DNA of 64,000 nt, from the NCBI GenBank assembly GCA_947445035.1, contig CANFCK010000015.1:43770-107769 (forward strand), in the 5' to 3' direction. The DNA is from Deltaproteobacteria bacterium (GTDB lineage Bacteria > Myxococcota_A > UBA796 > SXON01). Each line of letters starts with the position of its first letter. Position 1 is the stretch's first letter. The notes below the pieces were generated by a model. It saw only the letters and a list, made by a program, of their open reading frames with translations. It made no database searches and was not told the DNA's origin. Positions 19,164-27,073 of the stretch are shown here, piece after piece. Position numbers and translations under genes: made by a program.

Positions 19164-20287
19164 GACGCGCGATCGTGCTCGTGGCGCTCTTGGGCTGCCC
19201 CAAAGCGCAAGAGGGTCGCCGGGTGCCCGCCGTCGAGGCCCCAACGCCACCCGAGGCGCCAACCCCCAAGCCGCCCAACCCCGAAACCCCGCCCCGACCC
19301 AGCTGGCGTGCCGGTTGGAGCGAAGAAAACGGTACCCTGGACCGACCGGAGGAGCGCTGGGGGGTGACGCTTGGCGGGCCGATCACCGCACCCGTGCTGG
19401 CCGACACCACACAGGTCTATGCCGTCGCCGACGGTCGCATCGCCGCCTTCAGCCTGGATGGAAAGCGAATCTGGGAAGTGCAGCTTCCCGGCGTGCAGGG
19501 CGCGGCGCTCGCCGGCGAGAGCATCGTCGCCGGTGGCGACGATGGCCGCGTACACTTCTTCGACCGAGCAACGGGCAAAGAAAAGACCGCCACCGAGCGC
19601 GGGGGACCCCTGGTCGGAGCGCCGGTGGCGATCGACGGCGGCTGGGCCTGGGTCACCGAAGAGGGGGCCGTCGTGAGCAATGCGGGTTGGCTGTATGCCG
19701 TCGGCAAGTCGCCGATGGGTCGGCCGGCGGCGGACGAAAGCACCGTCTACGTCGCGACGCGTGACGGCACGCTGATGGCGGTGGGCCCCAAAGGTGTGGA
19801 GTGGCAGGTCAAGCTCCCGGGCCCGCCGACGGATGGGCCGGCGCTCGACGAAGACAACGTCTACGTCTCGCTCGCCGCCGACGGGGGCGAACCGGGAGGG
19901 GTAGTCGCCTACGGGCGCTGGGGGCCGCTGCTTGCCAAGGAGCGCTGGCGTTTTCGCAGCGAGTTCCAGCCGTTGGCCGCCGTCGGCGCGGACGTCGACA
20001 CCGTCTACGTCCCCGACAAAGACGGCAACGTCTACGCGCTCGGGGCGGACGACGGCAGCCGGCGGTGGAACAGCGAGGGCTACGGCGAGTTCTCCACCCA
20101 GCCGCTGGTGACCAAAGGCTCGGTCTTCGTCGGCAACAGTGACGGCCACCTGACCCGGCTCGATACCTACGACGGGGGCCGCGCCTGGTCCATCGACCTC
20201 GGCGCGCCAGTCACGGGCGAGCCGGTGATCGTCGGCGGCGCGATCTTCGTGGGGCTCGCGAACGGCCGGCTGATCGCACTGGAGTAG
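19160..20287 (+). CDS. PQQ-repeat (BamB-like) beta-propeller lipoprotein
   Basis: A 375-residue lipoprotein (MRRAIVLVALLGC, lipobox LLGC, Cys13). A Pro-rich spacer precedes about seven PQQ-type blades such as 'VYAVADGRIAAFSLDGKRIWEV', 'VYVPDKDGNVYALGADDGSRRW' and 'IFVGLANGRLIAL'. The fold resembles BamB, but there is no bam gene nearby, and proteins of this type are often generic periplasmic scaffolds. The ATG at 19160 overlaps the regulator stop (ATGA). No quinoprotein catalytic residues are evident, so it is probably not a dehydrogenase. Confidence 0.85.
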   Translation: MRRAIVLVALLGCPKAQEGRRVPAVEAPTPPEAPTPKPPNPETPPRPSWRAGWSEENGTLDRPEERWGVTLGGPITAPVLADTTQVYAVADGRIAAFSLDGKRIWEVQLPGVQGAALAGESIVAGGDDGRVHFFDRATGKEKTATERGGPLVGAPVAIDGGWAWVTEEGAVVSNAGWLYAVGKSPMGRPAADESTVYVATRDGTLMAVGPKGVEWQVKLPGPPTDGPALDEDNVYVSLAADGGEPGGVVAYGRWGPLLAKERWRFRSEFQPLAAVGADVDTVYVPDKDGNVYALGADDGSRRWNSEGYGEFSTQPLVTKGSVFVGNSDGHLTRLDTYDGGRAWSIDLGAPVTGEPVIVGGAIFVGLANGRLIALE

Positions 20288-20314
20288 CGCCGCGATCCCG
20301 CGTTAGGCGCCGCT

Positions 20315-21538
20315 ATGCGCCTCTCGCTCGCCGCCGGTCCCCTCCCCCGCCTCATCGCTGCCGGCGTGCCCGACTGGATCGGCGCCGACGGAACGCGCAT
20401 CGGGTGGAGCGTGCGGGATGTCCTCTTCTGGTTCGATGGCGGCGGCATTGTGAGCCATCAGCTACCTGACTTTGTAGACGATGTCTGGGCCGGCGCCACC
20501 GGTTGGACCTGTGCCACCGCCAGCGGAGCGGTGGTGGTGGACCCGGTCGCAAACGCCGCCGGCCGAAGTCTCGTCGTGGACGAAGGGGAGCCCCTTGGCG
20601 TGCTCCCGGGGGCCGACTGCGTGCTGGTCCTGTCGGTGCCCGAGCATGCACTGTTGCGCCTTGACGGCGGGGCTACGGTCGAGATTCCCGACGCCGCGAC
20701 GCGGGCGAAGTTTGCGGCGCCGTTCGCGACCGGCGTGGGGCTCGTGTGGATTGACCTGGACCTGCTTTACCGGCTGACGGCCGGGGGGATTCCCCAATGT
20801 TTGGGGCGCGTTCCCGCCGCGACGGCGCTGGCCGTCGGTCCGGGCGGCGCCGCGCTGGTCTCGTTGACGGAGGATGTGGTGTGCGCAGCCCCGAGGCGTG
20901 TAGCGGTACGCCTCGGGCAGGCCGTCCAAGCCGACACCGCGCGTTTTTCTCCCGATGGGCGGCGGGTGCTGGTCGCCGACGACGAGGGGGTCCTGGAGGT
21001 GGACCTCGGCGAGGGAAAGGTGCTCCGCCGGTGGGATGGTGCCCTGACCCCGGTGGGCTATGCCCCGGGTCCGGTGCGGTGGGATTGGGTGAGCGGCGCC
21101 CTCTTGGACGAAGATCATCAGCACCTTGCGGAAGGATTCGTGTGCACTGTGATGACGATGTTTGAGGGCAAAGTCGTGCGGGTCGACTCCACTGAGGTGC
21201 GCGTTGGTGAGGCGCGCTTCCACCACGGGCTGGTCGAGGGCGACGACGAGATGGATGTAGTCCTGGCCGACGCCGAGGGTGTGGTTTTGCAGACGCTCGA
21301 CGGCGCCGCCGCGGCCTTCAGTTGGGAGGGTGTGGAACGGTGGCGCGAGCGCGGACGTGAGGTGGTCGCGCCGGAGGCGAGGCTGCCGAAGGGAGTCGCG
21401 CTGGGAGGGGCAGACGACCCAAGCGCGGTTGTCGTCGCGGGGACGACATGGGCGCTTCCGGCCGACGGCGCGTGGCGTGTGGGCGGGGATCTGTGGATTA
21501 CGACGGAGGAGGGGATGGTAGTAGGGCTGCCTGGTTGA
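20315..21538 (+). CDS. Cytoplasmic propeller-like protein of unknown function
   Basis: A 407-residue protein with no signal peptide or membrane helix. Repeated short strands ('TARFSPDGRRVLVADDEGVLEVDLGEGKVLRRWDG', 'GVGLVWIDLDLLYRLTAGGI') suggest WD40-like blades. I do not recognise a family. The start is ATG 20315, 27 bases after the PQQ lipoprotein, with only a weak ribosome site. It closes the plus-strand kinase/CorA/regulator cluster and ends convergently with the next gene 28 bases away. Confidence 0.65.
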   Translation: MRLSLAAGPLPRLIAAGVPDWIGADGTRIGWSVRDVLFWFDGGGIVSHQLPDFVDDVWAGATGWTCATASGAVVVDPVANAAGRSLVVDEGEPLGVLPGADCVLVLSVPEHALLRLDGGATVEIPDAATRAKFAAPFATGVGLVWIDLDLLYRLTAGGIPQCLGRVPAATALAVGPGGAALVSLTEDVVCAAPRRVAVRLGQAVQADTARFSPDGRRVLVADDEGVLEVDLGEGKVLRRWDGALTPVGYAPGPVRWDWVSGALLDEDHQHLAEGFVCTVMTMFEGKVVRVDSTEVRVGEARFHHGLVEGDDEMDVVLADAEGVVLQTLDGAAAAFSWEGVERWRERGREVVAPEARLPKGVALGGADDPSAVVVAGTTWALPADGAWRVGGDLWITTEEGMVVGLPG

Positions 21539-21566
21539 TGCGGCGCGTGTTGGTTCAACCGCGCCC

Positions 21567-22076
21567 TCAGTTGGCCTCCCCCCCCTCCCACCGCAACGCC
21601 AGCTGCTCAAAGCGCGCCCGGCGAAACCACGCACCGAGGCCACCCGGCTTGGGCGCGCCGTCGACCGCCCGCTGCACGTCGTCCTCCGCCTCCAGAAGCA
21701 AGGCGCCATCGGCGTCCAAGGGGTGCTCGCAGCTCCACCAGCGGCCGTCGGGCCACTCGATGAAGACCATCGCGAAGCGGCCGACGACACGCCCGGCGTT
21801 GCGACGCACCATCACCCCCGCGGCCGCCAGCGCCTCGGCCCCAGGCTGCGACGCGAAAGCCGCGATGCCCCGGTGAGGGTCGCCCGCGGCGAGGACAGGC
21901 GGGAGGTCGACGAGCTGCGCCACCTCTGAAAAGATCGTCACCAGCAATGGCCGAACCGGGCCCTTCCCGACCGCCTCCACCAGCCTGCCCCACACCGCCT
22001 CGCCCAGCGCGTCGTCCCCTGCAGGAAAGTCGGGTTCACGCGGGGCGTGGGCGATGCGCACGCGCAGCCGGGTCAT
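21567..22076 (-). CDS. Protein of unknown function, about 169 residues
   Basis: A 169-residue protein of mixed alpha/beta character with no signal peptide. Notable stretches are 'MVFIEWPDGRWWSCEHPLDADGALLLEAEDD' and 'PGGLGAWFRRARFEQLALRW'. No family is recognised. ATG 22076 overlaps the stop of the upstream lipoprotein gene as ATGA; an ATG nine bases earlier is possible but lies inside that overlap. Two-gene operon with the lipoprotein, convergent to the unknown propeller-like gene. Confidence 0.6.
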   Translation of the reverse strand: MTRLRVRIAHAPREPDFPAGDDALGEAVWGRLVEAVGKGPVRPLLVTIFSEVAQLVDLPPVLAAGDPHRGIAAFASQPGAEALAAAGVMVRRNAGRVVGRFAMVFIEWPDGRWWSCEHPLDADGALLLEAEDDVQRAVDGAPKPGGLGAWFRRARFEQLALRWEGGEAN

Positions 22077-22504
22077 GGGTCGCACCGGTTGTTGCCGTCG
22101 TCGTTCTCACAGCCGACACCCAGGAGCGGGATCCGCACCAGCTCGCCCGAAAGCGTGGCCGCCAGGAGCTCGCCAGCGAACGCCCGGCTCTCCGTGGGTC
22201 GAAACCGCACCGCGATGCCCATGTGGTCGCTGGCCTCGAGCATCCGCGGCACCTCGGGCGTGGGCGTGATCGCGAAATCGCCCGTGTCCCCCTCAATCCA
22301 CAACTCGTTCACGCCGCTCCCCCCGGTCTCGTCTTCCGTCGTGAGTGTGAAACGCAGAACCGCCGACTGCCGGTTCGGCACAAGCTCGCCGAAGTCGGCA
22401 TCGCCTGCAGGCTGGATCACCAGGCGACCCGAGCCCAGCTCGGCAAGGTCAAGCCCGAAGGAGCCGCAACCGCATAGGACCAGCGCTGGGAGGGACCGCG
22501 GCAT
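22073..22504 (-). CDS. Small lipoprotein with Ig-like (choice-of-anchor) sandwich
   Basis: A 143-residue lipoprotein (MPRSLPALVLCGCG; best lipobox LCGC, Cys13). The body resembles one Ig-like or 'ASH/choice-of-anchor' sandwich ('SAVLRFTLTTEDETGG', 'GIAVRFRPTESRAFAGELLAATLSGELVRIPLLGVG'). It ends with an acidic tail holding two Cys (CENDDGNNRCDP). The family normally provides structural surface modules. ATG 22504 is the only candidate. It is divergent from the acyltransferase gene. Confidence 0.7.
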   Translation of the reverse strand: MPRSLPALVLCGCGSFGLDLAELGSGRLVIQPAGDADFGELVPNRQSAVLRFTLTTEDETGGSGVNELWIEGDTGDFAITPTPEVPRMLEASDHMGIAVRFRPTESRAFAGELLAATLSGELVRIPLLGVGCENDDGNNRCDP

Positions 22505-22612
22505 CGACCACGGGGCCTAACCCCGACGGCGGCCGCTGAGGGCGACGAGCGCCGGCCGCTCCGTCGTCCCGGCCCGGCGGTCGCGCGGAACGCCGGCGGC
22601 TCAGCCGCCTGG
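22505..22612. promoter_or_regulatory. Divergent intergenic region with a hairpin at the acyltransferase start
   Basis: 108 bases between divergent genes, carrying the promoters of both. A perfect 6-bp stem with a 3-base loop (22595-22600 pairs with 22604-22609) ends four bases before the acyltransferase ATG. It occupies the position where a ribosome site would lie, and no Shine-Dalgarno sequence is visible there. Confidence 0.4.
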
Positions 22613-24202
22613 ATGGCTGCCGACCGCCGCCCGATCGCTTACACCCTCCACGTGGCCGCCGAGCCCGCGCTCTTCCGCGCACCCCCCCCTGCCGAGCTGA
22701 GCGCTGCGCTCGGCGCTAGGTTCCGCCGGCGCTTGGCCACGCTCTCGGACGCCGCCCTCGTCGAGCTCATCGGCGACACCGTTTTCCACGAGCGGAAACG
22801 GCTCGGGAGCGACGGCGGGTCCGAAGGCTACGGAGCGTTGGTGGACGAGGCGGCGCGCGCGGTCCATCAGGGGGACCGACCCGCCTTGGAGCGCGTCGGG
22901 CTCGCACTCGTAGAGGCGTACACCCTCGAAATCCACAACCCCTTTTCGGCGCGCACCTACCGCTTCGCCACGCGCCTGATGCCGAGCCTTTTGACCCGAT
23001 TGTTGTCGGCCACCCGGCCCCGCGACCTCCTGCAAGGGCGCATGGACCCGGCTGCACGCATCGGCCTGCACGGTCCGATCGAGCGACTCCGCGCGCTGTC
23101 CGAAACGGCCACGCTGATCCTCGCGCCGACCCACGTCAGCAACCTCGACTCGCCGCTGATCGGCTACTCGCTGTTTGCGGCCGGGCTCCCCCCTTTTGCG
23201 TACGGCGCCGGGCTGAACCTGTTCAACAATCCGGCGATGGCCTTCTTCATGGAGCGTCTCGGCGCCTACACCGTTGACCGTCGGAAGCGGAACCGACTCT
23301 ACAAGGAGACGCTCAAGGACTACAGCGTCGAGATCATCGGCCGCGGACACCACTCGTTGTTCTTTCCAGGCGGCACCCGTAGCCGTTCGGGTCGGCTGGA
23401 AACCAAGCTCAAGAAGGGGCTACTGGGCACCGGTCTCGACGCGTGGCAGCAGTCGATCGCCGCCGGCCGGCCGCGCGACGTCTTCGTCGTCCCCTGCACC
23501 CTGTCGATCGGCCTGGTTTTGGAAGCCGAGTCGCTCATCGCCGACGCCCTCGCCGAAGAGGGGCGCCAACGCTACATCATCATGGACGACGAGTTCAGCG
23601 AGACGCGAACCATCGTCGCCTTCATCCAAAAGCTGATGGCGCTGGATGCGGCGGTCCACCTGCGTTTTGGTGAGCCGATGGACGTGATGGGCAATCCGAT
23701 CGACGAAGATGGGCGCAGCCTCGACCCCCACGGTCACCCGATTGACCGGCTCGGCTACGTCTGCGATCGGCACGGCGCCGTGCAGAAAGACGATCAGCGC
23801 GACCACCTGTACACCCAGCGGGTGGCCGATCGGCTGGCCGAGGCCTACCAGCGGGACTTCATCGCCCAGTCCACCCACCTTGCGGCGTGGGCGGCCTGGC
23901 GATCGTTGGCGGCGCTGCACCCGGCGATGGACACGTGGCAGCTGGTGCGGCTTCAGGGCGAGGAGGCGACGGTTTCGCGCGCGGGGGTGGTCGCCAGGAT
24001 CGGCGAGGCGATGAGCAGGCTTTCAACGCGGCACACGGCGATGCCGACCACGGCGGAGACCGTGCTGGACGAGGCCCTGCACCGCTTCGGATCCTACCAT
24101 CGGCGGCGTGCGATCGACCCGGTCGCGACTGGCCTGCAGCTCACCCCGGAGCTGGTCCTGTACTACCAGAACCGGCTTGTGGGTTGGAAGGAGCTCCGGT
24201 GA
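22613..24202 (+). CDS. Glycerol-3-phosphate/1-acylglycerol-3-phosphate O-acyltransferase family protein
   Basis: A 529-residue acyltransferase of the PlsB/PlsC superfamily, which transfers acyl chains in phospholipid synthesis. Motif I is THVSNLD (His174, Asp179: HX4D) and motif III is FFPGGTRSRSG (250-260), which binds the phosphate of the acceptor. The length exceeds PlsC (about 240) and is shorter than E. coli PlsB (about 800); myxobacterial PlsB-like proteins of this size are common. No membrane helix is obvious. The start ATG 22613 has no clear ribosome site. The next gene overlaps it (GTGA) and is a GpsA homologue, which fits glycerol-3-phosphate metabolism. Confidence 0.85.
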   Translation: MAADRRPIAYTLHVAAEPALFRAPPPAELSAALGARFRRRLATLSDAALVELIGDTVFHERKRLGSDGGSEGYGALVDEAARAVHQGDRPALERVGLALVEAYTLEIHNPFSARTYRFATRLMPSLLTRLLSATRPRDLLQGRMDPAARIGLHGPIERLRALSETATLILAPTHVSNLDSPLIGYSLFAAGLPPFAYGAGLNLFNNPAMAFFMERLGAYTVDRRKRNRLYKETLKDYSVEIIGRGHHSLFFPGGTRSRSGRLETKLKKGLLGTGLDAWQQSIAAGRPRDVFVVPCTLSIGLVLEAESLIADALAEEGRQRYIIMDDEFSETRTIVAFIQKLMALDAAVHLRFGEPMDVMGNPIDEDGRSLDPHGHPIDRLGYVCDRHGAVQKDDQRDHLYTQRVADRLAEAYQRDFIAQSTHLAAWAAWRSLAALHPAMDTWQLVRLQGEEATVSRAGVVARIGEAMSRLSTRHTAMPTTAETVLDEALHRFGSYHRRRAIDPVATGLQLTPELVLYYQNRLVGWKELR

Positions 24203-25041
24203 GCCACCTGCCCACCGTAAGGCTGGTCGGCGATGGCGAGCTACGAGATGCGCTGGCGCTGTGTCTCCGCGGCTCGGGCGCGCCCCACGTGGAGGCCGAC
24301 GCCGACCTGGAGCTGTGGGTGGTGCCGATCGGTGCGCTGCGCGCCCTGGTGCGAGAGCGCCGGCCCGGTCCAGCGGACCGGGTGATCCTTTCGAGCCGCG
24401 GGTTGGAGCCCGGGACCGGCCTGCGCGGCAGCGACGTACTTTTGTCGGAGTCGGCGTGCCTCCGCGTCGGCGCACTCGGGGGACCGCTCCTGCCGCACGA
24501 GCTGCGCCGGCAGAGCCCCTGCGCGACCGTGGTCGCCTCGCAATACCGGGAGGTCACCCGACTGGGGACCGCGGTCCTGCGCTCGTCGTTGTGCCGCGCC
24601 TACGCGACCGAAGATCTGGCGGGCGTGGAGCTTGCGAGCGCGTTGGTGGAAGTGTTCACGGTGGCCCTGGGTGCCGCCCGCGGGCTCGGGCTCGGCAGCG
24701 GCGCCGAGGCGCTCCTGGTGGCGCGCGCGGCGGTCGAAGGGGCCCGGTTGGCAGCGCGGGTCGGCGGCGACGCGCGAACGTTCTCGGGCCTCGCCGGGGT
24801 AGGGGACCTCGTGGCGTGCGCGGCGAGCCCCGATCATCCCGGCCATCGCGCCGGCCTGGCCTTGTGTCGAGGAGAACGACTCCCAGAGGTGGCGACGATG
24901 TGTGACGCGCTCCTGGCCCAGGCGCCAGGCCTCCCCATCGTGACCGGCGTTCGTCGAGTGGCACGTGGCGAGGTCCGCGTGGCCGATGCGCTGGACGTGC
25001 TGATGGCCAGCGCCCACGTCGGCGAATGGGACGACGCATGA
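24199..25041 (+). CDS. Degenerate glycerol-3-phosphate dehydrogenase (GpsA) homologue, probably not catalytic
   Basis: A 280-residue protein clearly homologous to GpsA in its C-terminal half ('EDLAGVELASALVEVF', 'TFSGLAGVGDLV', 'LPIVTGVRRVARGEV'). It is about 50-60 residues shorter than GpsA because the middle of the NAD-binding domain is missing. The Rossmann motif is altered (GDGELRDA). The family's KG lysine is Arg (SSRGLE), the LKN lysine is Val (ALVEV), and the RNR residues that hold the phosphate are replaced by HPGHR; only the Asp of GDL remains. Loss of dehydrogenase activity is inferred. GTG 24199 overlaps the acyltransferase stop, and its own stop overlaps murI. A regulatory or scaffolding role in lipid precursor supply is possible. 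Confidence 0.75.
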   Translation: MSHLPTVRLVGDGELRDALALCLRGSGAPHVEADADLELWVVPIGALRALVRERRPGPADRVILSSRGLEPGTGLRGSDVLLSESACLRVGALGGPLLPHELRRQSPCATVVASQYREVTRLGTAVLRSSLCRAYATEDLAGVELASALVEVFTVALGAARGLGLGSGAEALLVARAAVEGARLAARVGGDARTFSGLAGVGDLVACAASPDHPGHRAGLALCRGERLPEVATMCDALLAQAPGLPIVTGVRRVARGEVRVADALDVLMASAHVGEWDDA

Positions 25042-25883
25042 GCGGACCCATCGGCGTGTACGATTCCGGCTTCGGCGGACTCAGCGTGCTCCGGGAGCTT
25101 CGCAGCCACCTACCCGAAGCCGACTTCGTCTACCTGGGCGACTCCGGCCGCGCGCCCTACGGCGGTCGCGACGCGCACACGATCCTCGACCTCGCCGAGC
25201 AGTGTGTCCAGCGGCTCTTCGAAGAAGGCACCGCCGTGGTGATCGTGGCCTGCCACACCGTGTCGAGCGTGGCGCTTCGCCACCTCCAGGCCCGCTACGG
25301 CAACCAAGCGCGCCGGGTGCTGGGGGTGACCATCCCCGCCGCCGAGGCTGCGGTGCGCGCAACCCGGGGCCGCATCGGCTTCCTCGGCACCCATGGCACA
25401 GTCGCAAGCGGCACCTTCGCCACCGAGGTTCACAAGCTCGCAGCGGTCGAGGTGATCGAGCGCGCGGCGCCACTTCTGGCGCCCATCGTCGAAGAAGGCT
25501 GGGAAACGAGCGACGTCGCGTCGGCGGCGGTTGCCCGGTACCTGCACCTGTTGGGCGACGTCGATACCGTCGTACTCGGCTGCACCCACTACCCACTTTT
25601 GCGGCGCGCCTTCGAAGGCGCTCTGGGCCCCGACGTGACCCTCTTGGACCCCGCGCCCTACGTGGCGGCGCGGCTGGTGGACTGGGTGCAGCGCCATCCT
25701 GGGTTTGTGGACACGGGGTCGGGAACGCTGCGGGCGCTCACCACCGGCGACCCGGCGCGCTTCGCCGAGCTGGGCGCACGTTTCCTGGCGGCACCGCTCC
25801 CGAAGGTAGAGTGCCTCCATCTACACGATGGCAGGCTCGTTTCAGGGAGGGGCGGCGCGACGGCGGGGCAGGTGGTGCGGTAG
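25038..25883 (+). CDS. murI: Glutamate racemase
   Basis: A 281-residue cofactor-independent racemase that makes D-glutamate for peptidoglycan. Signature residues are DSGFGGLSV with Asp9 and Ser10, the first catalytic Cys72 in ACHTVSS, and the second Cys182 with His184 in GCTHYPLL. The usual Asn after Cys72 (CNT) is His here, a variant that should still support thiol chemistry. ATG 25038 overlaps the GpsA-like stop (ATGA); an earlier in-frame Met is four codons upstream. It is co-transcribed with two lipid-precursor genes, linking wall and membrane synthesis. Confidence 0.93.
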   Translation: MSGPIGVYDSGFGGLSVLRELRSHLPEADFVYLGDSGRAPYGGRDAHTILDLAEQCVQRLFEEGTAVVIVACHTVSSVALRHLQARYGNQARRVLGVTIPAAEAAVRATRGRIGFLGTHGTVASGTFATEVHKLAAVEVIERAAPLLAPIVEEGWETSDVASAAVARYLHLLGDVDTVVLGCTHYPLLRRAFEGALGPDVTLLDPAPYVAARLVDWVQRHPGFVDTGSGTLRALTTGDPARFAELGARFLAAPLPKVECLHLHDGRLVSGRGGATAGQVVR

Positions 25884-25950
25884 CGGTTTGACCGCCTCCC
25901 GACCTCCTGCCAGTTGCCCACCAACCCCCGTTCCGGCTACCCTCCCCTGC

Positions 25951-26622
25951 GTGAGCGCCCCAAACCCCCTCGACCGTCACCCCGAAGCGCGACCGCGGCT
26001 GCGCGGGAAGCTCCACTCCTGGACCGCGGGCTTCGCGATCGTCGCCGGGGTCGTGATGTGCAGTCTGGCCGCGGGTCGCGACGGTTGGCGCCCGCTGGTG
26101 GGCTGCGCGATCTACGCGGTGGCGCTTTCCGGGCTTTTCCTGATCAGCGGCTTGTTCCATCGCATCACCTGGACGCCGCGGGCCTACCTGCGCATGAAGC
26201 GGCTGGACCACGCAATGATCTTCGTGTTCATCGCCGGTTGTTACACCGCGTTCAGCCTCCTTTTATTGCAGGGCGAGATCGCCGAGCGGCTGTTGTGGGC
26301 CACCTGGGGCGGGGCCGCCGCCGGGGTGGCGCTCAAGCTGGTGTGGCCGCGGGCCCCGCGCTGGCTCGGCTTTCCGCTTTACCTGGGACTGGGCTGCCTC
26401 GCGCTGTTTGTGCTGCCCGAGCTCCTGGAGCGCGGCGGGGCGCTCACCCTGTCGCTGCTGGTGGCGGGAGGCGTGATCTACGCGGTGGGCGGCGCCTGCT
26501 GGACGATCCGTTGGCCCGACCCGTGGCCGCGCACCTTCGGCCACCATGAGATCTTCCACGTCGCGGTAGTGGTGGCCGCGGCCCTGCACCATCTGGCGCT
26601 GTATCGAGCGTTGTACGCCTGA
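25951..26622 (+). CDS. Hemolysin III/PAQR family membrane protein
   Basis: A 223-residue protein with about seven membrane helices. It has the family's metal-binding landmarks: 'LISGLFHR' (Ser and His), 'KRLDHAMIFVFIAGCYT' (Asp and His) and the C-terminal 'HHEIFHVAVVVAAALHH'. These Ser/Asp/His residues form the zinc site of PAQR proteins. The family name comes from Bacillus cereus hemolysin III; the physiological role in most bacteria is unknown, possibly lipid-related. GTG 25951 is chosen since the longer frame upstream is shadow; it lies 67 bases after murI. It ends 14 bases from the convergent histone-fold gene. Confidence 0.85.
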   Translation: MSAPNPLDRHPEARPRLRGKLHSWTAGFAIVAGVVMCSLAAGRDGWRPLVGCAIYAVALSGLFLISGLFHRITWTPRAYLRMKRLDHAMIFVFIAGCYTAFSLLLLQGEIAERLLWATWGGAAAGVALKLVWPRAPRWLGFPLYLGLGCLALFVLPELLERGGALTLSLLVAGGVIYAVGGACWTIRWPDPWPRTFGHHEIFHVAVVVAAALHHLALYRALYA

Positions 26623-26636
26623 TCAGGGGGGCGACG

Positions 26637-27071
26637 TCACCGCCGTCGAAAATCCCTCGCCATGATCGTCCGCCGCCCTTCCAGCCGCGCGTTGGCGATG
26701 GCTTCGATCGTCGCGTCGCGCACCAGTTCGGATAGCGCTTCCATCACGTCGCCAGCGGTGTTGAAGTCGGCGCGGTCCTTCACGAAGTCCTTGAGCCGGG
26801 AGGCGATGATCAGCACCTCGTCGGGCTCCACGGGGGCGCTGGTGGGGCGAATCAGCCGCCGCTCGGAGGCGCCGGGTGGCGGCGGAGCGCGCTCTTCCAA
26901 GGCCCAGACGTTGGCGCGGTGGTTCAGCACCGGCACATGCGCGTCCCAGCAGCCGACGCAGCAGAAGATCATCGGCAGCCGCACCGAATTGCACGTCGAT
27001 ACGCTGCACTTGTAGTATTTGCCCCCGTGGGCGATGGGCTTTTTGCACGAGGAGCAGTTCTTCCAATCCAT
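26637..27071 (-). CDS. ZZ-type zinc-finger protein with C-terminal histone fold (bacterial histone variant)
   Basis: A 144-residue protein. Residues 6-51 carry Cys6xxCys9, Cys22, Cys27, Cys38xxCys41, His45 and His51, the spacing of a cross-braced ZZ-type zinc finger binding two zinc ions. After a Pro-rich linker, residues 83-141 read as a histone fold: helix 1 (84-100), loop NTAG, a long helix 2 (107-131), the GRRTIM loop and a truncated helix 3 (MARDF). The 'GR(R/K)TI' loop closely matches archaeal histones. The role is inferred: DNA binding or nucleoid organisation, with the finger perhaps recruiting proteins. ATG 27071 is two bases after the transporter ATPase stop, so it is co-transcribed with an amino-acid importer. 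Confidence 0.78.
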   Translation of the reverse strand: MDWKNCSSCKKPIAHGGKYYKCSVSTCNSVRLPMIFCCVGCWDAHVPVLNHRANVWALEERAPPPPGASERRLIRPTSAPVEPDEVLIIASRLKDFVKDRADFNTAGDVMEALSELVRDATIEAIANARLEGRRTIMARDFRRR

Positions 27072-27073
27072 GC

